In this document: piece after piece, positions 47,858 to 56,552 of the stretch
How the letters are laid out: every line of letters starts with the position of its first letter
Numbering within the stretch: position 1 is the stretch's first letter
Source of the DNA: Micromonospora sp. WMMA1363
GTDB taxonomy: Bacteria; Actinomycetota; Actinomycetes; Mycobacteriales; Micromonosporaceae
Direction: 5' to 3'
Assembly (NCBI RefSeq): GCF_030345795.1
Contig: NZ_JAUALB010000001.1
Location: forward strand, 677,001-741,000
Length of the DNA: 64,000 nucleotides
Notes under the pieces: model-generated
What the model saw: the letters and a program-made list of their open reading frames with translations, nothing else
The model's database searches: none
Told to the model about the DNA's origin: nothing
Made by a program: the position numbers and the translations under genes

Positions 47858-48822
47858 GTTACCCGGCCTCAGACCACCGTCGTCAAGCGGCCGGCACCGC
47901 CCCGACCGGCGACGCGGTTCCCGCGCCCGGTGCCGGGCCCGCCGGCGTTCGGCTGGCCGGATGGGCGGTCCACCTGCCCGACTCGGACGGACTCGCCGTC
48001 GACCTGGCCGACTGGTCGGGGGTCGCCGCGCAGCCACTGGTCGAGGCGCTCAGCGGCGCGGTACCAGCCGACCGGGCGCGCGAGGTGCTGGGCCCCAAGG
48101 GGCTGCTGGCCAAGGAGCCGGCCACCCGGCTGGCGCTCTGTGCCGTCCACCGGGCCCTCGGTCTGCCGCGGGGACGTCCCGCGCCGGTGGAGGTCGATCC
48201 CGATGTGGCCGTGGTGGTCGCGGGTAACCTCGGCAATGTCGCCACGGTCGCCGACCTGATCCGGACGGTGCGCACCGACGGCGGTCGCGCGGTCAGCCCG
48301 CTGACCGCGCCGAACGCCTCCAGCAACGTGGTCGCCAGCACCATCGCCCTCTGGTACGGCTTCGGCGGCCCGAACCTGATGATCTGCTCCGGGGCCACCG
48401 CCGGTCTGGACGCCGTCCACGCCGCCGCCCTGCTGCTGCGCGCCCGCCGGGCCACGCGGGTGATCGTGGTGGGTGTCGAGCCGGCCGACGAGGTTGCCAC
48501 CGACCTGCACCGGGCGGGCCGCCCTGCTGTTCCGCTGCGCGCCGGGGCGGCCTGCCTGGTGCTCACGGCTGAGCCGGCGGTTGCGGAGCCGGCCGTGTGG
48601 CCGGAGACGGGTTCCCCCGCGCCGCGCCGTCTCGGGCCGGAGGGCTTCGACCCGGTCGCCGGTTGGGGCGACTGCTACGGCGCGGCCGGGGTGGTCAACG
48701 TCGCGCTGGCGGCGACCCTGCTGGCCGCCGGTATGCCCGGTCCGGTGACCGTCGGGTGCGGTGACGACGTCGACGGCCGAAGGGCCGTCCGGCTCGACGA
48801 GGGGCGGAGGGTGGATCGGTGA
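47854..48822 (+). CDS. Incomplete ketosynthase-like protein (no active-site Cys)
   Basis: A 322-residue protein with partial thiolase/KS fold. Recognisable stretches are VVVAGNLGNVATVADLI, TAPNASSNVVASTIALWYG and the active-site equivalent CSGATAGLDAVHAAALL, where the Cys position is Ala. It is about 80 residues short of a normal KS and its His motifs are not visible. It follows KS2 with a GTGA overlap, so it may be a second CLF-like partner for KS2. Function is inferred from position. Confidence 0.78.
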   Translation: MSYPASDHRRQAAGTAPTGDAVPAPGAGPAGVRLAGWAVHLPDSDGLAVDLADWSGVAAQPLVEALSGAVPADRAREVLGPKGLLAKEPATRLALCAVHRALGLPRGRPAPVEVDPDVAVVVAGNLGNVATVADLIRTVRTDGGRAVSPLTAPNASSNVVASTIALWYGFGGPNLMICSGATAGLDAVHAAALLLRARRATRVIVVGVEPADEVATDLHRAGRPAVPLRAGAACLVLTAEPAVAEPAVWPETGSPAPRRLGPEGFDPVAGWGDCYGAAGVVNVALAATLLAAGMPGPVTVGCGDDVDGRRAVRLDEGRRVDR

Positions 48823-49607
48823 CCAGTGGAGCGCCGCCGGTGCACGAGTTGAGCCCGGGGTCACCCGGAGGGGACCTGGTGGTGCTGGCCCACGGGCTGG
48901 AGGACTCGTGGGAGTCGTGGCGGCCACTCGCCCGTGCCTTCGACCCCCGTTGGCGGGTGCTGGTCTTGGACCTGCCCTGGCGGCCCGGGAACGACTACCG
49001 GTGGCGCCGGCAGGAGTCCGCGGCCGGCTGGCTGGCGGCCGGGCTACAGCGGTTGCCCCGGCCACCGGACACCATCGTGGCGCATTCCTTCGGGGCCAAC
49101 GCGACACTGGAGCTGATGGCCGCCGGTCGCTCGTCGGCCCGGGCGGCGGTGCTGATCTGCCCGCTGTACTGCCCGCCGGAACAGCCGATCACCTGGCAGG
49201 TCTTCGACCGGGCCCGGCGTACCTTCGACCGGCACATCCGGGACGGCCTGCGGCTGCGGCTGGGCCGGCGGCTCCGGACGTTGGACGAGGCCGTGCTGGA
49301 CGGCATGATCGCCAAAGCGATCGACCGGATCGGACCGGCCGGCTTCCTCACCGTCTTCGACCAGTTCGTCGGCAGCGGCACCCTGGCCCTGACCACGGTC
49401 ACCACTCCCACGCTGATCCTGGCCGGCGGCGCCGACCCGACCCTGTCCCCGGCGGCGGCGGCGACGCTGGGCCGGGACATGCCCCGGGCGACCCTGCTGG
49501 TGCACGAGCACTACGACCACTTCTGCCACGTTCGCCACGCCGCCGAGGTCGCCGAGCAGGCCACCCGGTTCATCGGTGCGGCGGGCCGGGTGGCGGTACG
49601 TCCCTGA
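48819..49607 (+). CDS. Alpha/beta-hydrolase
   Basis: A 262-residue hydrolase: oxyanion region LVVLAHGLEDSWESW, nucleophile elbow AHSFGAN (Ala instead of the first Gly), acid in GGADPTLSP and His in HYDHFCHVRHA. It may release or hydrolyse the ACP-bound polyketide, or act on a lactone/ester. It lies between the KS-like gene and the double-hotdog thioesterase. Confidence 0.85.
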   Translation: MTSGAPPVHELSPGSPGGDLVVLAHGLEDSWESWRPLARAFDPRWRVLVLDLPWRPGNDYRWRRQESAAGWLAAGLQRLPRPPDTIVAHSFGANATLELMAAGRSSARAAVLICPLYCPPEQPITWQVFDRARRTFDRHIRDGLRLRLGRRLRTLDEAVLDGMIAKAIDRIGPAGFLTVFDQFVGSGTLALTTVTTPTLILAGGADPTLSPAAAATLGRDMPRATLLVHEHYDHFCHVRHAAEVAEQATRFIGAAGRVAVRP

Positions 49608-49622
49608 CGGAGGAACAGACGA

Positions 49623-50561
49623 ATGACCAGTGCGCCCACCGCCCCGCTGACCGTCCTGGTCGGCCGGCCCCGCTACGAAGGGGCGAACATCCGAACCTGG
49701 ATCGGCTTCAAGCACTTCATCTACCTGGTCGAGGAGGCGGTTCTGCAGTGGCTGCGTGACCGTGGCACGGGAGCACGGGACCTCTTCCACGAGCACGGCC
49801 TCGGGGTGGAGGTCGTCGACTGCTCGGTGCAGCTGCCCGCGACGCTGGAGGTCGACGACGAGGCCCGGGTCGAGGTGACCGGCGACTCGGGCGCCAGGCT
49901 GGCGGTGCGCATGACGGTCCACCGCGGCGGGCAGGACCAGGTCGTGCTGCGGGGCAAGGTCCGCATCGCCCTCGTTCGGGAACCCACGGCGACGGTTTCC
50001 ACTCCGGCGCCCGAACACCTGGCGGACCTGGTGGTGCCGACCGTCGCCGCGGCCGGGGTGGTCGCCCGCCCGGACCACCGGACCATCGACGCCGGCCAGA
50101 GCGTCGCCGACGTGCTCACCCCGGTCGGCTCGAACGCCTTCCTGTGGAGCTGGCGGGCCCCGTACTTCTACTGCCACTTCTCCGACCGGGTGCAGCACTC
50201 CGGCTACGTCCGGGCGCTGGAAGAGGTGGTGGACCGGTTCCTCGCCGACCGGGGCATCTCGGTGGGGCGGCTGGTCCGCGAGCGGGCCTGGATTCCGGTG
50301 GTCTCCCGGGCCCGGGTGCAGCTGGTGGACGCGGCCGGGATGGAGGAGGAGGTGCACACCGTGCTGAACGTCGTTGACGTCCTGCGCGGCGTCATGTTCG
50401 ACGCCCGCATGGACTGCTACGTCCGCCGGGGCGACCGCCTGGTGCACACCGCAACCGCCCGGATCCTGCACGGCTACGCCATCAGCGGCGGCCCCCGCGC
50501 GGGTGAACTGGCCGAGTTCGACGACGAGGTGCTCCGCGCCCTGTCCGGGGGTGTGGAGTGA
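49623..50561 (+). CDS. Double-hotdog thioesterase/dehydratase-fold protein
   Basis: A 312-residue protein made of two hotdog repeats. The first has EGANIRTWIGFKHFIYLVEE, the second WRAPYFYCHFSDRVQHSGYV, both similar to 4-hydroxybenzoyl-CoA thioesterase-type units with a long central helix. It probably hydrolyses an acyl thioester (acyl-ACP or acyl-CoA), freeing the polyketide acid for the AMP ligases. The GTG of the next gene overlaps its stop. Confidence 0.82.
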   Translation: MTSAPTAPLTVLVGRPRYEGANIRTWIGFKHFIYLVEEAVLQWLRDRGTGARDLFHEHGLGVEVVDCSVQLPATLEVDDEARVEVTGDSGARLAVRMTVHRGGQDQVVLRGKVRIALVREPTATVSTPAPEHLADLVVPTVAAAGVVARPDHRTIDAGQSVADVLTPVGSNAFLWSWRAPYFYCHFSDRVQHSGYVRALEEVVDRFLADRGISVGRLVRERAWIPVVSRARVQLVDAAGMEEEVHTVLNVVDVLRGVMFDARMDCYVRRGDRLVHTATARILHGYAISGGPRAGELAEFDDEVLRALSGGVE

Positions 50562-51274
50562 AGCGTCGACCCCGCCTCTACTTCTCGTTCCGCAGCCCGT
50601 ACAGCTGGCTGACGGTGCACCGGCTACGGCAGGCGGTGCCGGACGTGTTCGACCGGCTCGACTGCTACCCGTACTGGGATCCGGACACGAAGACCTCGGC
50701 CGCGCTGGCGGAGCGGGGGGCGGAGTTCCACTACGTGCAGATGAGCCGGGCCAAGCACAGGTACATCCTGCTGGACACCAAGCGGTTGGCGGAGCAGATG
50801 GGCCTGGCGATGGCCTGGCCGATCGATGTCGACCCCTGGTGGGAACTGCCGCATCTGGCCTGGCTGTGGGCCCGCCGGCAGGGGCGGGCGGTGCAGTTCT
50901 ACGACGCCCTGGTGACGGAGCGCTGGGAGCGCGGCGAGGACATCTGCACCCCCGAGGTACTGGGCCGGGCGGCCGCGGCGGCCGGCCTCGACCTGGCCGG
51001 CGCGCAGGCCGCGCCGGACGACGAGCAGATCCGTGACGAGGCTGCCGGGTGCCTGGTCACCGCGTACGAGGACGACGTGTTCGGCATTCCGTACCTCCGG
51101 TGGGGCCGGCACCGGTTCTGGGGCCTGGACCGGGTCGACCACTTCCTGCACGCCTGGCAGCCCGCCCCCGGGGCGAACGGCACCGCATTGGCCACCGACC
51201 CGGTGGCCGGCATCCCGGCGGCCGTCACCGCTGGCGCGTCGTTCGACACCGACACCGCGGGAGGCTGTGGATGA
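50558..51274 (+). CDS. DsbA/GST-kappa-fold isomerase (2-hydroxychromene-2-carboxylate isomerase-like)
   Basis: A 238-residue thioredoxin-fold protein. LYFSFRSPYSWLTVHRL matches the glutathione-contacting N-terminal loop (SPYS) of HCCA isomerases, and FGIPYLRWGRHRFWGLDRV matches their C-terminal motif (F-x-G-x-D-R). HCCA isomerase interconverts cis and trans double bonds using glutathione; actinomycetes lack glutathione, so another thiol or a thiol-free mechanism is needed. In a polyene-forming type II PKS it could create the cis double bond that permits ring closure to an aromatic; this is inference. Confidence 0.82.
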   Translation: MKRRPRLYFSFRSPYSWLTVHRLRQAVPDVFDRLDCYPYWDPDTKTSAALAERGAEFHYVQMSRAKHRYILLDTKRLAEQMGLAMAWPIDVDPWWELPHLAWLWARRQGRAVQFYDALVTERWERGEDICTPEVLGRAAAAAGLDLAGAQAAPDDEQIRDEAAGCLVTAYEDDVFGIPYLRWGRHRFWGLDRVDHFLHAWQPAPGANGTALATDPVAGIPAAVTAGASFDTDTAGGCG

Positions 51275-52005
51275 CCGGGCGGACCCCCGCCGAGGAGCGG
51301 CTGCGGCGGCAGCGGCAGCTCGCCGCGACCTGCCGGCTCTTCGCCCGCCTCGGCTTCGACGAGGGCGCCGGTGGCCATGTGACCGCCCGCGATCCGGAGC
51401 ACCCCGACCGGTTCTGGATCAACCCGTTCGGGATGCACTTCGGGCACGTACGCGTCAGCGACCTGCTGCTGGTGGACCCGGCCGGCGCGGTGCTGGAGGG
51501 CGAAGGCCGGATCAACCCAGCCGGATACGTCATCCACTCCCACGTGCACGCCGCCCGTCCGGACACGGTGGCCGCCGCGCACACCCACTCGACCTACGGT
51601 CGAGCATGGTGCACCCTCGGTCGTCCGCTGGACCCGATCACCCAGGACGCCTGCGCCTTCTACGACGATCACGCGGTTTTCGACGACTACACCGGCGTGG
51701 TGTTGGCCGACGACGAGGGCAAGCGGATCGCCGAGGCGCTCGGGCGGACCAAGGCGGTGATCCTGCGTAACCACGGGCTGCTCACCGTGGGCGGGTCGGT
51801 CGCCGAGGCGGCCTGGTGGTTCATCACGATGGACCGTAGCTGTCAGGTGCAGTTGCTGGCCGAGGCGGCCGGCAACCCGGTGCCTATCGACCCCGAGGCC
51901 GCCACCGTGACACGGGGCACGATCGGCACGCCGGAGGTCGCCCGGCTGAACTTCCGCCCGCTGTACGCCGACATCGTCCACGAACAGCCGGACCTCCTGA
52001 ACTGA
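51271..52005 (+). CDS. Class II aldolase/adducin-family protein
   Basis: A 244-residue protein of the fuculose-aldolase fold. The zinc ligands are visible: HSHVHAARPD, AAHTHSTYG and LRNHGLL. Members perform retro-aldol or decarboxylation steps. RWINPFGMHFGHVRVSDL-like segments (FWINPFGMHFG) fit the substrate loop. Its job in this operon is unknown; it may cut or join a C-C bond of the polyketide or supply a starter. Overlaps the previous stop by four nt. Confidence 0.85.
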   Translation: MTGRTPAEERLRRQRQLAATCRLFARLGFDEGAGGHVTARDPEHPDRFWINPFGMHFGHVRVSDLLLVDPAGAVLEGEGRINPAGYVIHSHVHAARPDTVAAAHTHSTYGRAWCTLGRPLDPITQDACAFYDDHAVFDDYTGVVLADDEGKRIAEALGRTKAVILRNHGLLTVGGSVAEAAWWFITMDRSCQVQLLAEAAGNPVPIDPEAATVTRGTIGTPEVARLNFRPLYADIVHEQPDLLN

Positions 52006-52030
52006 GCCGAGAACCCGAAGGAGCGCCAAG

Positions 52031-53584
52031 GTGGTACTGTTGACGGATTTGCTGGCCGGCGGCGCTGGCGGGCCGGCCCTTCGCGACTCGACCGGTGAGC
52101 TGGACTGGCCGGCCCTGGACGCCCGGGTCAACCGCTGGATCCACCTGCTGCGCGCCGAGGGCCTCCGGGTCGGTGACACCATGGCCGTGGTCTGCGGTAA
52201 CCGGCGTGAGACGTTCGAGGTGCTGCTCGCCGCCATCCACACCGGAGTGATCGTGGTGCCGGTCAACTGGCACCTGACCGCACCTGAGATCGGCTACCTG
52301 TTGGCGGACTCGGCGAGCCGGTTGGTGCTGACCGAGCCCCGGTACGCGGCCGTGGTCGCCGAGGCGGTGCACTCCTGCCCCGCCCCGGTGCGTGCGCTGG
52401 TGACCGGCGAGCGGGACCACGCCGGCTGCACCCCGGTCGAGCCGCTGCTGGCCGGACTCCCCGCCGACGAGCCCGCCGACCAGGTCTGCGGCTCCATCAT
52501 GCTGTACACCTCGGGCACCACGGGCGCGCCGAAGGGGGTGCGCAACGGCCTGTTCCGCGTCGGGGCGCCATTCGACCGGGTGGAACGACTGCTCGCCTAC
52601 GCCGGGCGCGTCCTCGGGGTGCCGGCACGCGGCGCGGTGCTGCTGGTGGGGCCGTGGTACCACTCGGCGCAGGTGTTCTTCGCGTTGCTCCCACTGCTGC
52701 GGGGTAGCCGCCTGGTGATGCACGACCGGTTCGACCCGGAATCCTTCCTGGCCGCGGTGGCGGAGCACCGGATCACCGCCTGCCACCTGGTACCCACCCA
52801 GTTCGTCCGGTTGCTGCGGCTCGACGCGACCGCACGGGCGGCGGCCGACGTCGGCGGCCTGCGGACGGTCTGGCACGGCGGGGGGCCGTGTCCGGTCGAG
52901 GTGAAGCGGCAGATGATCGAGTGGTGGGGTCCGGTGGTGGTCGAGTACTACGCGGCCACCGAGGCCGGCGTGGTGACCCTCGTCGACGCCGAAAGTTGGC
53001 TACGGCATCCGGGTAGCGTCGGCCGTGCCGTACCCCCCAACGAGATCGTCATCGTCGACGGTGACGGCAACCCCGTGCCGGCCGGCCAGCCGGGGCGGGT
53101 GTTCGTCCACCGCGTCGGGCAGACCTTCGAATACCACAACGCCCCGCAGAAGACCCGCGACGCGCACCTCCGCGCGGGGGTCTTCACCTACGGCGAGACC
53201 GGTTACCTGGATTCGGACGGCTACCTCTACCTGACCGGCCGGGCGGGGGACGTCGTGATTTCGGGCGGGGTGAACATCTACCCCGCGGAGGTGCAGACGG
53301 TGCTGCTGTCGCACCCGGCGGTCCGGGACGCGGCGGTGACCGGCGAGCCGGACGACGAGTACGGCGAGCGGGTCGTCGCCATCGTCGAGGTGGATTCGGC
53401 CCGGCTCGACCCGGAGCGGGGCGGGGAGGTGCTCGCCGCGTTCTGCCGACGTTCGTTGGCCGGGTTCAAGGTGCCCAGGCGGTGGCGTTTCGTCCCGGAA
53501 CTACCCCGTGACGGCACCGGCAAGCTGCGCCAGGACGTGCTCCGCGGGCTGCTGGGCACCGGAGCGTCAGGAGGCCGGTCATGA
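52031..53584 (+). CDS. Acyl-CoA synthetase / AMP-dependent ligase
   Basis: A 517-residue adenylate-forming enzyme with MLYTSGTTGAPKGVRNG (A3), YYAATEAG (A5), GYLYLTGRAGDVVISGGVN (A8) and a conserved GTGKLRQD-type A10 lysine. It resembles long-chain/aromatic acyl-CoA synthetases. It can turn the released polyketide acid into a CoA thioester. GTG 52031 follows AAGGAG. Third AMP ligase family in the locus, beside the FAAL and the aryl ligase. The stop overlaps the P450 start. Confidence 0.88.
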   Translation: MVLLTDLLAGGAGGPALRDSTGELDWPALDARVNRWIHLLRAEGLRVGDTMAVVCGNRRETFEVLLAAIHTGVIVVPVNWHLTAPEIGYLLADSASRLVLTEPRYAAVVAEAVHSCPAPVRALVTGERDHAGCTPVEPLLAGLPADEPADQVCGSIMLYTSGTTGAPKGVRNGLFRVGAPFDRVERLLAYAGRVLGVPARGAVLLVGPWYHSAQVFFALLPLLRGSRLVMHDRFDPESFLAAVAEHRITACHLVPTQFVRLLRLDATARAAADVGGLRTVWHGGGPCPVEVKRQMIEWWGPVVVEYYAATEAGVVTLVDAESWLRHPGSVGRAVPPNEIVIVDGDGNPVPAGQPGRVFVHRVGQTFEYHNAPQKTRDAHLRAGVFTYGETGYLDSDGYLYLTGRAGDVVISGGVNIYPAEVQTVLLSHPAVRDAAVTGEPDDEYGERVVAIVEVDSARLDPERGGEVLAAFCRRSLAGFKVPRRWRFVPELPRDGTGKLRQDVLRGLLGTGASGGRS

Positions 53585-54848
53585 GTATGGTCGTCGTGTC
53601 GACGGGCAACCGTGCGGACGTCGCGCACCCGGCGACCTACGCCGCCGGGGTGCCGTACGCGGAGTTCGCCCGGCTGCGGCGCGAAGAGCCGGTCAGCTGG
53701 GTGCCGGAGGCGGCGCTGTGGCGGCGCTCCGGTGAGGGGCGGATGCTCAGCCAGGGGCCCGGCTTCTGGGCGGTCACCACGCACGACGGGGTGGTCTCCG
53801 CGTCTCGGCAGCCGGAGGTGTTCTCCTCCGGCCGTCAGGGCGCCTTCCTGGCGGATCCGCGTACCACCGCGGACCTGGAGCAGGCTCGCCAGTTGCTGGT
53901 CAACATGGACGCGCCACAGCACGCCCGGGTCCGTAAGCTGGTCACCGCGGTGTTCACCCCCGGGCGATCCGGGCGCTCGGCGAGAGCGTCACCGCGCACG
54001 CCCGGACCCTGGTCGAGTGGGCGGTCCGGCAAGAGGAGTGCGACGTGGTCGCCGACCTCGCGGCCGAGTTGCCGTTGATGGTCCTCGCGGATCTGCTCGG
54101 TCTGCCCCGCGAGGATCGGCACCTGCTCTACCAATGGAGCAACAACCTGGTGGGCTTCGACGACCCGGAGTACGGCGGCGGCGACGTCGAGGCGTACCGG
54201 AAGACGTTCTTCGAGGCGTTCCAGTACGCGCTCAGCGTCGCCGGCGAGCGGCGTCGTGCGCCGCGCGACGACCTGATGACGCTGCTCGCCACCAGTGAGG
54301 TGGACGGTCGACGGCTGACCGACCGAGAGTTCTGCAACTTCTGGTTGTTGCTGGTGGTGGCGGGTAACGAAACCACCCGGCACCTCATTACCGGCAGTGT
54401 GCTGGCGCTGGTCGACAACCCGACGCAGCGTGAGCGGCTGGTCGCCGACGACACGCTGCTGCCGTCGGCGGTGGACGAACTGCTGCGCTGGGTCAGCCCG
54501 ATCATGCAGTTCCGGCGCACCGCGATCGAGGACACCGAACTGTGTGGCACGCCGATCGCCGCCGGTGACAAGGTGGTGCTCTGGTACGCCTCGGCCAACC
54601 GGGACGCCGCCGTCTTCGAGGCCCCGGACGAACTGCGGCTGCACCGGAACCCGAATCCGCACCTTTCCTTCGGGATGGGCCCGCATTTCTGTCTCGGGGC
54701 GCACCTGGCCCGGCTGGAGGCGAGGACGATGTTGCGGGAACTGGCGCCGCACCTGTCACGTTTCCGACTGACCGGTCCGGTCGTCCGGTTGGAAAGCAAC
54801 TTCGTCAACGGCGTCAAGTCCCTGCCCGGAAGCTTCACCGGACAGTGA
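53581..54848 (+). CDS. Cytochrome P450, with a -1 frameshift near 53960
   Basis: Read across the frameshift this is about 422 residues, a full-length P450. N-terminal part: MDAPQHARVRKLVTAVFTP. After the break: I-helix LLVVAGNETTRHL, ExxR in DELLRWVSP and haem loop FGMGPHFCLGAHLAR. The break is at a run of five C followed by three G (53957-53964): one more C restores TPRAIRALGES. All catalytic motifs are intact, so it is probably a sequencing error or a very recent mutation. Last gene of the operon that begins with the ferredoxin, a likely electron donor. Starts in an ATGA overlap. Confidence 0.85.
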
Positions 54849-54874
54849 ACGTATATCGCGTGTGCGGCGTGTCT

Positions 54875-54890
54875 GTTGCCTGCCGGCAAC
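54875..54890. promoter_or_regulatory. Short palindrome after the P450
   Basis: GTTGCC-TGCC-GGCAAC (arms 54875-54880 and 54885-54890). The ACATAC hexamer follows at 54898-54903, so this may be an operator rather than a terminator. TTGCCT/CATACT with a 17-nt spacer could also be read as a promoter. Confidence 0.35.
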
Positions 54891-54907
54891 GAACATGACA
54901 TACTCCC

Positions 54908-54931
54908 GCTGGCCTCTGTCAAGAGGCCAGC
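54908..54931. terminator. Hairpin downstream of the PKS operon
   Basis: Perfect 10-bp arms GCTGGCCTCT (54908-54917) and AGAGGCCAGC (54922-54931) with loop GTCA. It lies 59 nt after the P450 stop and 86 nt before the next start. It would end the 15-kb operon, or act as a leader hairpin if transcription of the HTH gene begins upstream. Confidence 0.7.
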
Positions 54932-55016
54932 CCAATCCGCTAGTCTGAACAAGCCGTTGGGCTGACCACACTGCCGATTGGTGTGCTGCCATGTGACCTT
55001 ACGTGGAGGGTTGGCG

Positions 55017-55550
55017 ATGGGTGACTACACAATCACCATCAGGGCCGAGGAGTCCAAGACAGAGACTGTCATCTCCGTCGACGTGGACGGTTCGACGCCG
55101 CGAATCGTCGAACTGGCCATGCGGGCCGGCAACGGCATCTCGGCACCGACCCTCCCGTCGTTCGATCTCAACCTGCTTCTGCGGGCGCTGTTCCCGTCCG
55201 CTACCACCGCCGTCCCACCGACTCCCGTCGAGGATGCCGTCGGGACGCCCAGCGAGGCGGCCGAGTCCGGTGCCGAGCAGGCGCCCTGTCCGGCGCGGAG
55301 CACCGACGGCAAGCGTGGGGCCCGGTCGGGCTCGGGCCGTGTCGGTGGGGCCGGTGCCGCACGTCGTCGCGCCGAGGCCTCGGTGCCGGAAGGTCGGGTC
55401 TACCGGCGGATGCCGGAGGACGTGGTCGAGGTTTTCAACCGCATCGGCACGGTGACCGCCGTCGCCGAGCACTACGGCGTGCCCCGGCACACCGCCCAGG
55501 GCTGGATCGGCCGACTGCGCCGCCGGGGCGACTTCTCCGCGGCCTCCTGA
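55017..55550 (+). CDS. Putative DNA-binding protein with C-terminal helix-turn-helix
   Basis: A 177-residue protein. Residues 1-65 form a small beta-rich domain (GDYTITIRAEESKTETVISV), 66-125 a Ser/Ala/Pro/Arg-rich linker, and 130-175 a helix-turn-helix: VVEVFNRIGTVTAVAEHYGV then TAQGWIGRLRRRGDF, like the psq/BldC-type recognition units. ATG 55017 has GTGGAGGG upstream. It follows the biosynthetic operon and is ended by a strong terminator. It could regulate the locus, but proteins of this type are common in actinomycetes, so the link is only positional. Confidence 0.75.
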   Translation: MGDYTITIRAEESKTETVISVDVDGSTPRIVELAMRAGNGISAPTLPSFDLNLLLRALFPSATTAVPPTPVEDAVGTPSEAAESGAEQAPCPARSTDGKRGARSGSGRVGGAGAARRRAEASVPEGRVYRRMPEDVVEVFNRIGTVTAVAEHYGVPRHTAQGWIGRLRRRGDFSAAS

Positions 55551-55575
55551 CTCCGGCCCTCGTGTTCGAGAAACG

Positions 55576-55615
55576 CGACAGTGGGGTTGGACCGGATGGT
55601 CCAACCCCACTGTCG
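55576..55615. terminator. Strong hairpin terminator after the HTH gene
   Basis: Perfect 18-bp stem: arms 55576-55593 and 55598-55615 with loop GGAT, 25 nt after the stop. Confidence 0.88.
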
Positions 55616-56552
55616 TCCGCGTGTTCTCTGGTGAACACCGGCGGATGTCCGCACGATGTGGTCTGAGTTGATCCTGGGGCACGGTCGGATCGACCCGGTC
55701 CAGTCCACGGTTAGTGAGGCTTCCTGCCCGGACGGTGTTGGGTCGTGTGCCCGGCACGTCCACCGGTGGCTGCGCCGACGGGAAACCTGCCACGGCGACC
55801 TTCGGGAAACCTGTCATCCAGCCATCGCATGTCGGCCGCACGCCGGTCACCGTCGCGGGCAGCGCACGGTGCGTCCGGCACCTGGGTTGAGTAGACCGGG
55901 GTAGGGGTGTGGGGACACCGCCCGCAGTGGGACTCTGGACAGACCGAGAGGTTTGTTGTGGCATCTCGGCCTCCTGCCGACACGGCGCGTTACGGCCATG
56001 ATGGTCGTTTACGCGGCGTAGACGCTGGCGCCGACTGAGGGACCGTTTGCGCCGTGACGACGCGCCGTGCGGGTGCTGGTCCGGGCGGTGCGGTGTCGCC
56101 AGGCTGTCCGGGTGGCAGAACGAGGAGCGTGTCGATGACGACGTGGGGCGGCGGCTGCGGGTCGTAACATGGAGCGCCGCGGTTGTGCTCGGGTTGGTGG
56201 GGAACGAGACGGGGTGACGTGCGCGGCACGGGTGCCGGAGTCGATAGCCCTCCGAATGAGGCGGCTACCTATGGGGGCGACGGCGGTATGACGGCGTGAT
56301 GCCGGGTGCGGGTTGACGCCGTAGGCGGCGGTCAGTGTGCTGAGCGGGTCGGGGTCAACGACCGGGCTCGGGCTGGCAAGAGCAACGGCGGGAGGTCACG
56401 CGCGGCCGTCCGACGGTTTCCCCTTCTCACGGCAGGGAATCCATCGCCAGTGTGAGTGGCCTGCGCCCCAGCATGGGTTCGTCGGGTCGAGCCGTGCTGA
56501 CCACCGTGTCACTCCGCCGAACGTAGCGGCTCAGCCTGCTGGGAGAAGAGGT
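55616..56552. other. Intergenic stretch without a recognisable gene
   Basis: About 940 nt. Small open frames here lack ribosome sites and recognisable domains. A 10-nt direct repeat GGGAAACCTG occurs at 55780-55789 and 55804-55813 (24-nt period). A small hairpin GGTGT-GGGG-ACACC lies near 55905-55920 and CCGAGA/TCTCGG arms near 55940-55970. It probably marks the boundary of the biosynthetic locus. Confidence 0.5.
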
